63,992 bases of DNA from Acuticoccus sp039189655 (lineage in GTDB: Bacteria > Pseudomonadota > Alphaproteobacteria > Rhizobiales > Amorphaceae): assembly GCA_039189655.1 (NCBI GenBank), contig JBCCYN010000005.1, positions 1 to 63,992 of the forward strand, read 5' to 3'. The translations under genes and the position numbers were made by a program. The notes under the pieces are model-generated. The model saw only the letters and a list, made by a program, of their open reading frames with translations. It was not told where the DNA came from and searched no databases. Below are positions 14,897 through 23,865 of this stretch, in pieces (the first letter of the stretch is position 1; every line of letters begins with the position of its first letter).

Positions 14897-15727
14897 TTGA
14901 TCACCCTCCTCCCCGGCCCCATCCCGGACTGCGTACGCATACGCACGCCGCTCTATCATCCTGATTTTCCATTCATTTTGTTCTGGAGCCAAAAGGCCGG
15001 CTGCACGACTGTGGTGAAGTGGTTCTTCGCGCAGGTCGGGCTCCTGGATGAAGCCATGCGCTATGCCAGATGGGTACACAACTATGAGCAGGAGGTTTTT
15101 AAGAAGCGGCCCAAGTACCGGCGTGAAGTCTATGCAGCGCTGCGCTCCGGCAAATTTCGTGCGGTGAAGATCGTTCGTAATCCCTGGCATCGCGCGCCAA
15201 GCAGCTTTTTGGTTCTCGCCGAGCGGGGCGCCGTGCGCCGGCGCGACCACTGGGTGCAGCGCCATTGGGCAAGCGTTGATGCCTGGCTTGGGGAGCGCGG
15301 ACAGGATCCGGCAGAAGGCATTTCGTTCCTGGAGCACCTCGAGATGGTCCGCGAGATGGAGGCGAAAGAAGCGCACAGCGTGAACCAGCATGTGTCCCAG
15401 CAATTCGTTGAAGGGGAACAGGAATTTGTGCACGAGACGATCCCCATCGAAGAATTTCGCCATTGGACGGCCAAGGCTGTCGAACACGCGAACCTGAAGC
15501 CGGTGGACTTCGCTGCAATCTCAGATTCCAAGCACCACCACGCGGTTGATAACGACGTCACAGCGTCTTTGGGAGAAAGGCCCGAGCGTGCCCGTATCCA
15601 ACGCGGCGCCTATGCCGACGGCCGCTTTCCTGCTGGGGCGGTTTTCATCAACGAGCATTCTAGAGAAAGCGTGCGGAAAACCTTCGCGGCGGATATGGAT
15701 CGATACGGCCATCTCTACGGCGGCTGA
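14897..15727 (+). CDS. Sulfotransferase family 2-like protein
   Basis: 276 residues. SQKAGCTTVVKWFF matches the 5'-phosphosulfate loop of carbohydrate-type sulfotransferases, and KAVKIVRNPWHRAPSSF-like KIVRNPWHR matches the 3'-phosphate site, so PAPS is the expected sulfate donor. The acceptor is unknown, perhaps a polysaccharide or lipid. The start must be at or after the TTG at 14897, because a TAG lies six bases upstream in frame; the next ATG would delete the PAPS loop. A TTG start with no clear ribosome site is odd. It stands alone. Confidence 0.8.
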   Translation: MITLLPGPIPDCVRIRTPLYHPDFPFILFWSQKAGCTTVVKWFFAQVGLLDEAMRYARWVHNYEQEVFKKRPKYRREVYAALRSGKFRAVKIVRNPWHRAPSSFLVLAERGAVRRRDHWVQRHWASVDAWLGERGQDPAEGISFLEHLEMVREMEAKEAHSVNQHVSQQFVEGEQEFVHETIPIEEFRHWTAKAVEHANLKPVDFAAISDSKHHHAVDNDVTASLGERPERARIQRGAYADGRFPAGAVFINEHSRESVRKTFAADMDRYGHLYGG

Positions 15728-15922
15728 ACGCATCACTGGCAAAGCCGGCGTCCCATGTGACACAGAAGCCCGGCAACCAAGGAAGCGGCCGGACTATGCG
15801 TCCGGGTTGGGCCATGCCCCCCTTCGTCGCCCCGCAGCCCCCTAACCCTGGTGCGCGCTTCCATCTCGCGGCGACAGGTCCTAGGCTGACAATTAATGAC
15901 GTTCCAGACAGAAGCCGTTGTC

Positions 15923-16945
15923 ATGAAAATACAAGCTTGCGCGCTCGTCGCGGGGGTGCTGCTGGTCGCGAGCGCAATCGCCGGTACGCCGGCCACCGCC
16001 GCCGACGCTGAATGCCCCATCGAAGACACGATCGTGTTCGGCGGTCTCGACTATGGATCGGCCTCCTTCCACACAGCACTTGCCCGAAAAATTCTCGAAT
16101 TGGGCTATGGCTGCGAGACCGACGTCATCCCCGGAACAACGCTGGTGCTGAACCAAGGTCTCGGGCGCGGCGATGTGGATGTGGTCATGGAAATCTGGAC
16201 CGCAAATGTCGCCCAGGTGTTTCTCGACGCAGAGGCAGAAGGCAAGGTGGTGCGCCTGGGCACGACGTTCCCGGACGCCATCGAGGGCTGGTACGTTCCC
16301 CGGTATGTGGTGGAGGGCGACAACGCGCCGGCCCCGAACCTGAAGTCGGTGGAACAACTGGCTGATTTTAAAACGCTTTTTGAAGACCCCGAGGACCCCA
16401 AGCTTGGGCGGTTCTACAACTGCGTCATCGGCTGGCAATGCGAGGTGGTGAATTCTAAGAAACTGATCGCCTATGGCCTGGAGGACGACTACAGCAACGT
16501 TCGCCCGGGCGCTGGGGCGGCGCTCTCAGCGGCCGTGGAATCCGCCTATTTGCGGGAAAAGCCTGTCCTTTTTTACCACTGGGCACCCACTTGGCTCCTG
16601 GGTAAATACGATTTTGTGAAGCTTGAGGAACCTGCCTACGACAAATCCATATGGGACGCGATGATGGCTTCCGAAGATCCCGACGCGGCCACCGCCTACC
16701 CACAAACGCGGGTCGTAATCGGCGCCAACAGCGAATTCGCCGAGAAATCGGACGTGATCAAGGCGTTCTTCGACGCCTATTCCACCACGAGCAGCCAAAC
16801 GAGCGAGGCGCTCGCGTTCATGCACGACAACGACGCATCGCCGGAAGAGGCAGCGGATGCGTTTTTGCGCACCCAGCCCGATGTCTGGAGCGCTTGGATC
16901 CCCCAGGACGCCGCGACAAGAGTTTCGAACGCCATCGGGAAATAG
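15923..16945 (+). CDS. Glycine betaine/proline-type ABC binding protein, copy 1
   Basis: 340 residues with a signal peptide (MKIQACALVAGVLLVASAIA, cleavage near TAAADA). The OpuAC/ProX fold is indicated by VFGGLDYGSASFHTALA, DVDVVMEIWTANV, GWYVPRYVVEGDNAPAP and VLFYHWAPTWLLGKYDFVKLEEP; the Trp/Tyr residues would form the aromatic box for a quaternary amine. It delivers an osmolyte to the permease downstream. The start was set at MKIQ, since the longer frame adds nine residues before the signal peptide. A second, clearly homologous gene follows after 357 bases. Confidence 0.9.
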   Translation: MKIQACALVAGVLLVASAIAGTPATAADAECPIEDTIVFGGLDYGSASFHTALARKILELGYGCETDVIPGTTLVLNQGLGRGDVDVVMEIWTANVAQVFLDAEAEGKVVRLGTTFPDAIEGWYVPRYVVEGDNAPAPNLKSVEQLADFKTLFEDPEDPKLGRFYNCVIGWQCEVVNSKKLIAYGLEDDYSNVRPGAGAALSAAVESAYLREKPVLFYHWAPTWLLGKYDFVKLEEPAYDKSIWDAMMASEDPDAATAYPQTRVVIGANSEFAEKSDVIKAFFDAYSTTSSQTSEALAFMHDNDASPEEAADAFLRTQPDVWSAWIPQDAATRVSNAIGK

Positions 16946-17302
16946 CGCTGCGTCAATAGGGCTTGCGGAAACAATATCCTTTGCCGTAAGCCCTCGTCTT
17001 CACACTTATCTAGTAAAGTATTGGGTTTGCAATAGTTTTCAGCACCCGACTGCGCCAGGAAATGCGCCAAAATTCTGGCGGGTCGGCAAGTATTTCCCCC
17101 ACTCGAGCGCGGGGAGTTGGCGTCGCGGTTTACACTGTTGGTTCAGCGACTATAATCGCATTACACGAACCAAAAATAACGTTGTGCTCCGGCCTGATGT
17201 GGCACCCCTTGTGAGTTTGCCCGTCGTCGTTCCGCTCCACCCGCCACCCCTGCGGAGCGTTGCCCTGGAGCCAGAAGCCCGACGTTGAAGAGGAGATTGA
17301 CC
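16946..17302. other. Intergenic region between the two betaine-binding protein genes
   Basis: 357 bases with no gene. An imperfect hairpin GGGCTTGCGG (16959-16968) with CCGTAAGCCC (16984-16993) follows copy 1 and may stop part of its transcripts. The remainder probably contains a promoter for copy 2, but no convincing -35/-10 pair stands out. Confidence 0.45.
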
Positions 17303-18343
17303 GTGAAATCAACGATGTTCGCCGCGTGCCTTGCCGCGGCGCCGCTTCTCGTTGCCGCAAGCCAAGCCACTGCCGCCGAAGCCAACTGCGATGGCATTGA
17401 TCGACCCATCGTTCTCGCTGGCCTCGATTGGGATTCCAACTCCCTTCAAAATGGAATCATCGGGTTCATCCTGGAGCATGGCTACGGCTGCGAAATCGAC
17501 CAAATCCCAGGGTCCACCATCCCACTCCTGAACGGTATGATCCGCGGCGACATCGATATCACCATGGAGATGTGGATCCCCAACGTTGCCGAGGCATGGG
17601 GAAAGGCGGTCGCCGATGGCGATGTGGCAGCGGTGGGGATCTCCTACCCTGATGCGACCCAGGCTTGGTACGTCCCAAAATATCTCGTGGATGGCGACAA
17701 CGCCCCGGCGCCTGACCTGAAATCGGTATCCGATCTGCCGAAGTACGCGGAGCTCTTTGAAGACGCTGAGGAGCCGGACAAAGGCCGCTTCTACAATTGC
17801 ATCCTCGGGTGGGGTTGTGAGGTGATGAACTCCAAGAAGCTCATCGCGTACGACCTGTCTGAAAATTATACGAATTTCCGCCCAGGCACAGGGGGCGCCC
17901 TCGCCGCAGCCATCGAGTCGGCGATCCTTCGGGAACGTCCCATCGTGTTTTACTATTGGTCGCCCACATGGGTGATGGGCAAGGTAGGCGAGCAGGTCGT
18001 GCAGTTGGAGGAGCCTGCTTATAATGACGCGGCGTGGAAAAAGCTGAGCGATATCGATCTCGACGACGTGGAGCCCGGGATGGAAGCCACGGCGTGGCCG
18101 CTAACGGAAGTTTCAATCGCGGTGAATTCCGAATTCAAGGGACAAGCACCAACTATTGTCGAACTTCTCGGGAAGTACGGTCTCACTGCCGCAAAACTCT
18201 CCGAAGGACTTGCTCACATGCAAGATGAAGACGCATCTGCAGACGAGGCCGCAATTTGGTGGATGCAGAACACTGACGAGTGGAAAGCTTGGCTCTCCGA
18301 CGAGGCCGCAGAGCGGGTCTCCGCCGCGCTTGCGTCCAGCTAG
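17303..18343 (+). CDS. proX: Glycine betaine/proline-type ABC binding protein, copy 2
   Basis: 346 residues, homologous along its whole length to copy 1 (shared GDNAPAP, LKSV, GRFYNC, NSKKLIAY and ESA-LRE blocks). The signal peptide spans residues 1-25. The aromatic ligand box is indicated by VLAGLDWDS, TMEMWIPNVAEAW, AWYVPKYLVDGD and FYYWSPTWVMG. The GTG at 17303 is preferred because AGAGGAGA lies just upstream, inside the longer TTG frame from 17285. It precedes the permease by 72 bases and is the likelier main partner of proWV. Confidence 0.92.
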   Translation: MKSTMFAACLAAAPLLVAASQATAAEANCDGIDRPIVLAGLDWDSNSLQNGIIGFILEHGYGCEIDQIPGSTIPLLNGMIRGDIDITMEMWIPNVAEAWGKAVADGDVAAVGISYPDATQAWYVPKYLVDGDNAPAPDLKSVSDLPKYAELFEDAEEPDKGRFYNCILGWGCEVMNSKKLIAYDLSENYTNFRPGTGGALAAAIESAILRERPIVFYYWSPTWVMGKVGEQVVQLEEPAYNDAAWKKLSDIDLDDVEPGMEATAWPLTEVSIAVNSEFKGQAPTIVELLGKYGLTAAKLSEGLAHMQDEDASADEAAIWWMQNTDEWKAWLSDEAAERVSAALASS

Positions 18344-18415
18344 TCGAGCCACTCCCATCGCGGGTCGGTTGAATGCCGGCCCGTTTTCCTTTTCCTGAGG
18401 AGCACCCATCGCGCC

Positions 18416-19339
18416 ATGGATGACGAAAACCAGCCCTCGTTTCTGGAGCGGCTTAGCGATAACTTCAATGACTGGCTATTCCTGAACGGCGAACCGGGTG
18501 ACATCATCGGAGATTCGACCAACGATTTTCTGAATTGGCTCGTGGCCAAGTACGGTGATTTCTTCGAAATGATTTCGAATGCAATCCTCGGACCGCTCAT
18601 CGTCATCGAAGACATCTTAACGGATTCGCCACCGCTGGCGATCATTGCTGCGGTGGCGCTGCTTGCCTACTTGGTGTCCCGACGCTGGCAGCTCGCGGCA
18701 GGTATGGCTGCCGGCCTTTGGTTCATCGGATCCCTGGAATTGTGGTCTCCGGCGATGCAGACTGTTGCGATCATGATCGTCGCGGTGGTGATCAGTATCG
18801 TTATCGGCATTCCTATGGGGGTGATTACTGCCAGATCGTCGAGGGCAAGGGCCATAGTAAGCCCAATACTTGACTTGATGCAGACAATCCCGAGTTTCGT
18901 CTACCTGATCCCCGCATTGATGCTCTTCGGGCTCGGCAAAGTGCCAGCAATCCTGGCCACCGTAATCTACGCGACGCCGCCACTCATTCGGCTCACCGAT
19001 CTTGGTATCCGTTACGTCGATGCGGAGGTGGTTGAGGCGAGCCGCGCGTTCGGTGCCACACGATGGCAGATGCTCACTGGTGTGCAGATCCCCCTTGCCA
19101 TGCCCTCGATCATGCAGGGTATCAATCAGACCATGATGATGGCCCTTGCCATGGTGGTAATCGGCTCGATGATTGGTGCGCGCGGTGTCGGCGAAACGGT
19201 GCTCATCGGGCTTCAGCGGAACGATCCCGGCACGGGGTTCGTTGGCGGAATCGCCATCGTCATCCTTGCCATCGTTTTTGACCGTATTTCCCAAGCTGCA
19301 GGCAACCGCGTGCAAAAGCACCGCACAGTGGCTCACTAA
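18416..19339 (+). CDS. proW: Glycine betaine/proline ABC permease ProW-like
   Basis: 307 residues. A polar amphipathic N-terminus (1-50) is followed by a short helix and six to seven membrane spans. The inner-membrane permease signature is present at EVVEASRAFGATRWQMLTGVQIPLAMP, here noted as EASRAFGATRWQ, the loop that contacts the ATPase. AMVVIGSMIGARGVGETVL is the usual C-terminal block. It imports osmolytes with ProX and ProV, and lies 12 bases before the ATPase gene. Confidence 0.92.
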   Translation: MDDENQPSFLERLSDNFNDWLFLNGEPGDIIGDSTNDFLNWLVAKYGDFFEMISNAILGPLIVIEDILTDSPPLAIIAAVALLAYLVSRRWQLAAGMAAGLWFIGSLELWSPAMQTVAIMIVAVVISIVIGIPMGVITARSSRARAIVSPILDLMQTIPSFVYLIPALMLFGLGKVPAILATVIYATPPLIRLTDLGIRYVDAEVVEASRAFGATRWQMLTGVQIPLAMPSIMQGINQTMMMALAMVVIGSMIGARGVGETVLIGLQRNDPGTGFVGGIAIVILAIVFDRISQAAGNRVQKHRTVAH

Positions 19340-19351
19340 GGTCCTCCCCTG

Positions 19352-20587
19352 ATGGCACTCATCGAAGTCCAAAACGTCACGAAGATATTCGGCCCAAACC
19401 CCAAGAAAGCGCTGGCGCGCTATCGAGACGGGCTTTCGAAAGAAGCGCTTCTGGCCGAGACCGGCCACACGCTCGGCCTGGCGGACGTCAATCTTTCCAT
19501 CAAGGAAGGCGAGATTTTCGTGGTGATGGGGCTTTCCGGCTCGGGCAAATCCACGCTGATCCGCCATTTCAACCGGTTGATCGAACCGACAGACGGAAAA
19601 ATCCTGGTGCACGGGGAGGACGTGCTTACCAAATCGGGGCGCCAGCTTGAACGTTTTCGCCGGACCACCATGAGCATGGTCTTCCAGCGCTTCGGTCTGA
19701 TGCCCCACCGCACGGTGATCGAAAACGTCGCCTACGGGCTTTCGATCCGTGGCGTCAGCAAATCCCAACGCATTGAGCAGGCGGAGCGCTGGGTAAAAGC
19801 TGTCGGGTTGTCCGGCTACGAAAACCAGTATCCGACGCAGCTTTCCGGCGGCATGCAACAGCGGGTCGGCCTTGCCCGCGCCCTCGCCACAGACGCTGAA
19901 ATCCTCCTCATGGACGAAGCGTTCTCGGCCCTTGATCCGTTGATCCGCAGTCAGATGCAAGATCAACTGATCGAGCTGCAGGCGGAGCTGGGAAAAACTA
20001 TAGTCTTCATCACCCACGACCTCGACGAAGCCCTCCGTATTGGAGACCACATCGCAATTTTGAAAGACGGTCGCCTCAGCCAGGTGGGAACGCCACCTGA
20101 AATCTTGCTGAAACCTGCCGACGACTACGTTGCGGAATTCGTGCGCGACGTGAACCGCGCGCGGGTGCTTACGGTCAACACCGTGATGAAGCCGCCCAAG
20201 GCGCGTTTGACGCACGACAACCTGCAGGCCGCCCTTGAGGAAATGCGCCGCGTCGGTAAGAGCTACGGCTATGTGGTGGACAATGAGCGCTATCGGGGCG
20301 TTGCCTCCCAGGAGCGGATCGAAGCAGCGCTCACGGACGGCGGTGCAGACCTTTATAGTGTCGCCGTAGAAGGCCCCACCGTTTCGGCCGACGCCGCGCT
20401 GGAAGTGGCCCTCCCCGCCGCGCTTGAGTCGGACTATCCACTGCCGGTCGTCAACGACGAAGGCGCGCTCATGGGCGTTGTCTCGAGCCGCGAAATGTCG
20501 ACCCTTCTAACCCCGCCCAATGCCGCCAATGGAGACGAGCCTACCAAAGCCGAGCATGCAAAAGCCGACAACAGGGCTGCCGTCTAA
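19352..20587 (+). CDS. proV: Glycine betaine/proline ABC ATPase ProV-like with CBS-type tail
   Basis: 411 residues. ATPase motifs: Walker A GLSGSGKSTL, Q-loop MVFQRFGLMPHRT, signature LSGGMQQRVGLARAL, Walker B ILLMDEAFSALDP and the H-loop ITHDLDEAL. The N-terminal insert FGPNPKKALARYRDGLSKE is typical of ProV/OpuAA. Residues about 275-395 form a degenerate CBS pair, the part that senses ionic strength in OpuA-type transporters. A strong terminator at 20614-20655 ends the operon. Confidence 0.94.
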   Translation: MALIEVQNVTKIFGPNPKKALARYRDGLSKEALLAETGHTLGLADVNLSIKEGEIFVVMGLSGSGKSTLIRHFNRLIEPTDGKILVHGEDVLTKSGRQLERFRRTTMSMVFQRFGLMPHRTVIENVAYGLSIRGVSKSQRIEQAERWVKAVGLSGYENQYPTQLSGGMQQRVGLARALATDAEILLMDEAFSALDPLIRSQMQDQLIELQAELGKTIVFITHDLDEALRIGDHIAILKDGRLSQVGTPPEILLKPADDYVAEFVRDVNRARVLTVNTVMKPPKARLTHDNLQAALEEMRRVGKSYGYVVDNERYRGVASQERIEAALTDGGADLYSVAVEGPTVSADAALEVALPAALESDYPLPVVNDEGALMGVVSSREMSTLLTPPNAANGDEPTKAEHAKADNRAAV

Positions 20588-20613
20588 TTCAGAGTGACTG
20601 ATTTTTTGGGCGG

Positions 20614-20655
20614 GCCAAGACACGACGGCCCGCCGTCGGTCTTGGCAATTGTTTT
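20614..20655 (+). terminator. Terminator of the osmolyte transporter operon
   Basis: GCCAAGAC-A-CGACGG pairs with CCGTCG-GTCTTGGC around a CCCG loop (20614-20646), with one bulged A, and is followed by AATTGTTTT. It lies 27 bases after proV; it may also serve the convergent Usp gene. Confidence 0.7.
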
Positions 20656-20836
20656 AAGGGCTGCCCGAAGGCTGTTTTGAAGAACGGTTTCTTTGGTCTG
20701 ACCGCGCAGGTTTTTCGCGTTCGTCCCCGAAACTCGCTCCGAAAACATGCGCAAGACATGTTCCAACTGACTGCGCAGCAAAGTCTAGTTCCATGGCGGC
20801 CAAGCCATCCAGCAAGACTATTCTGGGAGGGATTCT

Positions 20837-21715
20837 CTAACCGCGAGAACCCACAACAAGCACCGGCCAGGTTGCCTGGTTGACGATCCGTTCGGTCTTG
20901 CTGCCCAAGAGGGCGCGACCGAACCCGGTGCGACCAAACGCGCCGAGGACCACCAGCGAATTTCCTTGGCTGGCGGCCTCGATTACCACGTCGTCCACCA
21001 GGCCAGATTCGACCCGCCCCACTGCATCGATGCCTTCCTGCTTAAAATATTCCAAAGCACGGGCGATGATGGGATCGGCTTCGTTCTGGCGGCGCTGACT
21101 GTGGCTCGGGACTTTAACCGACAGCACCGTCACTGACCTTGCAAAATGCCGGGCCATGGTGGCGGCCATCACTGTGGCGGCGTCGGAAAACCGCGAGCCA
21201 TCGATGGCGACGAGGATCTCTTTCCACTTCTCACCATGCGGCGGAACGACGAGCACAGGGCAAGGCGCCTGGCCAATCACCCGCGCGGTGGAATCACCCA
21301 CCAGAAGGCGCGTTGGTTCGCGTGCCCCGCGCCGTCCCTTGATGATGAGATCCGCCTGGGCGCGCTTGGCCTCACGGACGATGGCGTCGGCTGGATCATC
21401 AGCGTCGGGCACGGCAATGTTGACGGTAATCCCTCGCCCCTCAGCAGACTCCATGCGGTCTTTGAGGTATTGCTCGGCTTCCTCACTCATGCTGAGCGAG
21501 CCGCCGGGAACCAAAAAGTGCCAGGTGGGCGAGGGAATTGCCCGCACCATAAAGAGCGGTGCGCCGGTTTTCTCACAGATGTCGAACGCGATCTCTTCGG
21601 CGCTTTCGGCGTGCTCCGATCCATCGGTAGCAAGGATAATCCGCTCAAGCCGCCCGACAGGCGACATCTGTATTTTGGGGACAAACTCGGTTTCGGGCTC
21701 GGTGGGGTCGGTCAT
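20837..21715 (-). CDS. Tandem universal stress protein, sulfite cluster
   Basis: 292 residues with two Usp domains. The first begins RLERIILATDGSEHAESA and ends GDSTARVIGQAPCPVLVVP; the second begins WKEILVAIDGSRFSDAA and ends GSKTERIVNQATWPVLVVGS. Both keep the G-x9-G-[ST] nucleotide-binding pattern in recognisable form. The start was set at MTDPTEPE, past 36 unlikely residues. It is the last gene of the minus-strand sulfite cluster, 208 bases after tauE. Usp proteins adjust metabolism under stress; the specific target is unknown. Confidence 0.88.
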   Translation of the reverse strand: MTDPTEPETEFVPKIQMSPVGRLERIILATDGSEHAESAEEIAFDICEKTGAPLFMVRAIPSPTWHFLVPGGSLSMSEEAEQYLKDRMESAEGRGITVNIAVPDADDPADAIVREAKRAQADLIIKGRRGAREPTRLLVGDSTARVIGQAPCPVLVVPPHGEKWKEILVAIDGSRFSDAATVMAATMARHFARSVTVLSVKVPSHSQRRQNEADPIIARALEYFKQEGIDAVGRVESGLVDDVVIEAASQGNSLVVLGAFGRTGFGRALLGSKTERIVNQATWPVLVVGSRG

Positions 21716-21923
21716 GGTGCGCTCCGCCGCCGGGTTTTTATCACCCAAGCCTAGAGCCAACACACCGATTTTGGAAACCACCGCCAACAAATCTGAGCGC
21801 GGCGATCCCATCCCCGAAGCCACACTTTTCGCATCGGGAATGGTGTCGCAGTCCGAACACCTCGTATTGGCAAAGACTTAGGCTGGGCAAGCAATCCCCA
21901 TACCCGGGGCGCGGGGGCCGAGG

Positions 21924-22997
21924 CTATTCCCCCGCGCCAGCCTCAACGGCGGCTTCACGCCGTGCATGGGCCATGCCCCGCAAGAGCGCACCCAGTATCG
22001 CCGCCGCCCCGCCAAAGAGAGCAAGCGCCATCAGTCCGAAACTCGCCACTTCCAAGAAACGCCGCATGCCGCCTCCCAGCACGAACACGTCAAGATCGGC
22101 TAGGTAGACCGGCATGATGACGAGCCGGCTGATGAGAACCACCATCATGATCCCACCCATGACAGCCTTGATCACGTAGGGCTTGACGTACGTCGTTCCG
22201 ATAGCGCCGATTTGAAGCCCAAACAGCGATCCGGCCAGGATGATCATGGCGAGGCGAATGTCGACGAAGCCGGCGAGCGAATACTTGATGGTCCCGCCGA
22301 GCCCCATGACGAACGCAATCACCAGTTCTGTTGCGGTAGCCATAACAGATGGAACACCAAGGATGTAGATCATCGCGGGGACACCGATGAAACCGCCCAC
22401 AGCGATGGTCGCGGCGAGCATTCCGGTGGCAAAACCGAGGGGGATGGTGACCAGGAAGGAAACTTTCGCCCTGATGCTTGGGAAGTACACCATGGTGTAG
22501 GGGATGTGGACGGTGCGGATCCAAAGGGCGAGCTTGTTCGGCTTTTCCTCCTGGTCACGGTTTGCGGAGCGAAACGTGCGCGCCGTGTCGATGAGCACCC
22601 AGGTGCCGACAATCGCTAAGATCAGCACGAAGGCGAAGCTCACATAAAGGTTCGAGCCGGCATCGCCGAACGACGCGCGGATATTCTCTTGGAGTTGGGC
22701 GCCGAAGAGGACGCCTGCCTCGGCCGACGCCCCCATGAAAAGGCCGAGCCTGAGATCCACCTGCCCGAACTTTGCGCGTCGATAAGCCCCCACCAGCGCT
22801 TTGGGGAACTTGTGGCACATGTTGGACGCCACCGCGACGATGCCCGGCACCCCAAGGCTCATCATCGCCGGCGTCATCACGAACGCGCCGCCCGAGCCGA
22901 TGAAGCCGGACACCATGCCGCCTATGAAGCCCACGACAAAAAGGACACTGACGAGCCAGATGTCGAGATCGACGAAGTGTTCGATGCCGGTTCCCAT
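21924..22997 (-). CDS. TauE/SafE (TSUP) family anion exporter
   Basis: 357 residues with about eight to nine membrane segments. TSUP hallmarks are a GFIGGMVSGFIGSGGAFVMTP motif near the N-terminus and its internal repeat ATGMLAATIAVGGFIGVPAM. Family members export sulfite or sulfoacetate, or import organosulfonates. Its place in the cluster with soeABC argues for sulfite or sulfonate. The version of this protein with a long central cytoplasmic loop (RSANRDQEEKPNK) is common beside soeABC in alphaproteobacteria. Confidence 0.88.
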   Translation of the reverse strand: MGTGIEHFVDLDIWLVSVLFVVGFIGGMVSGFIGSGGAFVMTPAMMSLGVPGIVAVASNMCHKFPKALVGAYRRAKFGQVDLRLGLFMGASAEAGVLFGAQLQENIRASFGDAGSNLYVSFAFVLILAIVGTWVLIDTARTFRSANRDQEEKPNKLALWIRTVHIPYTMVYFPSIRAKVSFLVTIPLGFATGMLAATIAVGGFIGVPAMIYILGVPSVMATATELVIAFVMGLGGTIKYSLAGFVDIRLAMIILAGSLFGLQIGAIGTTYVKPYVIKAVMGGIMMVVLISRLVIMPVYLADLDVFVLGGGMRRFLEVASFGLMALALFGGAAAILGALLRGMAHARREAAVEAGAGE

Positions 22998-23114
22998 CGC
23001 TGGTTTTGGCCTAAAACCTCCTAGCTTGCCGACCTCGCGGCGTCGCGATCACCATGCCCGTCTGCACCAGCGGCGCCCGGCGCCGCGATTGTTTCCAGTC
23101 GCACCGCCGCGAAC

Positions 23115-23588
23115 CTATCGTCGCGTGTTGCCGCGCAGTCCGCATGCATCCCAAAAGGCACCGGTAAACGCGCCGTGCACCAACGAGAACACGAGCGCGA
23201 TGGAGACCGGCACCACAAACGACCAGGAACTCCCAACACTTGCCTCCAGCACGACGCGCTGATTGGTGAAGAGCGCCAGATAAAAGATGACAACGACAAC
23301 TCCCAAAGGAATGGCGCGCGCCGCACGGGGGTAGAGCCGGCGCCAGCGCCTGAGTTGGCGAAGCCGCGCCCGGCCCTGAACGCTGCCGGTGCGCCTTTGT
23401 GCCAAAACGACGATGTCGTCCGCGTCGGCAAGTACGTGGCTGGTTATTGGCGAGTTGGGCCCAAAGCCCCGAATGCGGATAACGGGCTCGCTCATCTGCG
23501 CTAGAGGCTCCATCGCCGACGGCGCGGACGACGGTCGATCCTCGCTTGTTCCGGCGCGCTCGGGCGGCGCTTCGACGTCAGTGCTCAT
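23115..23588 (-). CDS. Two-TM hypothetical protein in the sulfite cluster
   Basis: 157 residues. The first 85 are polar and Arg-rich (VQGRARLRQLRRWRRLYP), followed by two membrane spans (about 90-108 and 119-140). It lies between soeC and tauE, in the same orientation, 117 bases before tauE. No family is recognised; the location suggests an accessory membrane component of sulfite handling. Confidence 0.55.
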   Translation of the reverse strand: MSTDVEAPPERAGTSEDRPSSAPSAMEPLAQMSEPVIRIRGFGPNSPITSHVLADADDIVVLAQRRTGSVQGRARLRQLRRWRRLYPRAARAIPLGVVVVIFYLALFTNQRVVLEASVGSSWSFVVPVSIALVFSLVHGAFTGAFWDACGLRGNTRR

Positions 23589-23865
23589 GCGCCAACCCTT
23601 CGCAACGTCAACGCCCCAAGCAACGCCGCAAGCATTGCGCGAAGGGGACCCGTCTGCGGTTGAGATGGCGGCGGAGATGAACGTCCCGCGTTACGCACTG
23701 TGTACTCAAACCTCTCTCAATTTCAGAACCTGAATTTATAATAAGCCGATTATAGTACGGTTTGCTGGATTTGGGCTGACAAATTTCGATGAATTTGAGG
23801 ATCTTCCGGGCGTGAAGGGCCGAACGTCACCGAGCACCGGGTAGTGGTGCCCGGAAATGCCTAAC

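Noticed and set aside
18617..20215. 532-residue minus-strand frame over proW and proV
   Set aside because: It runs across two well-defined ABC genes and has no recognisable domain.
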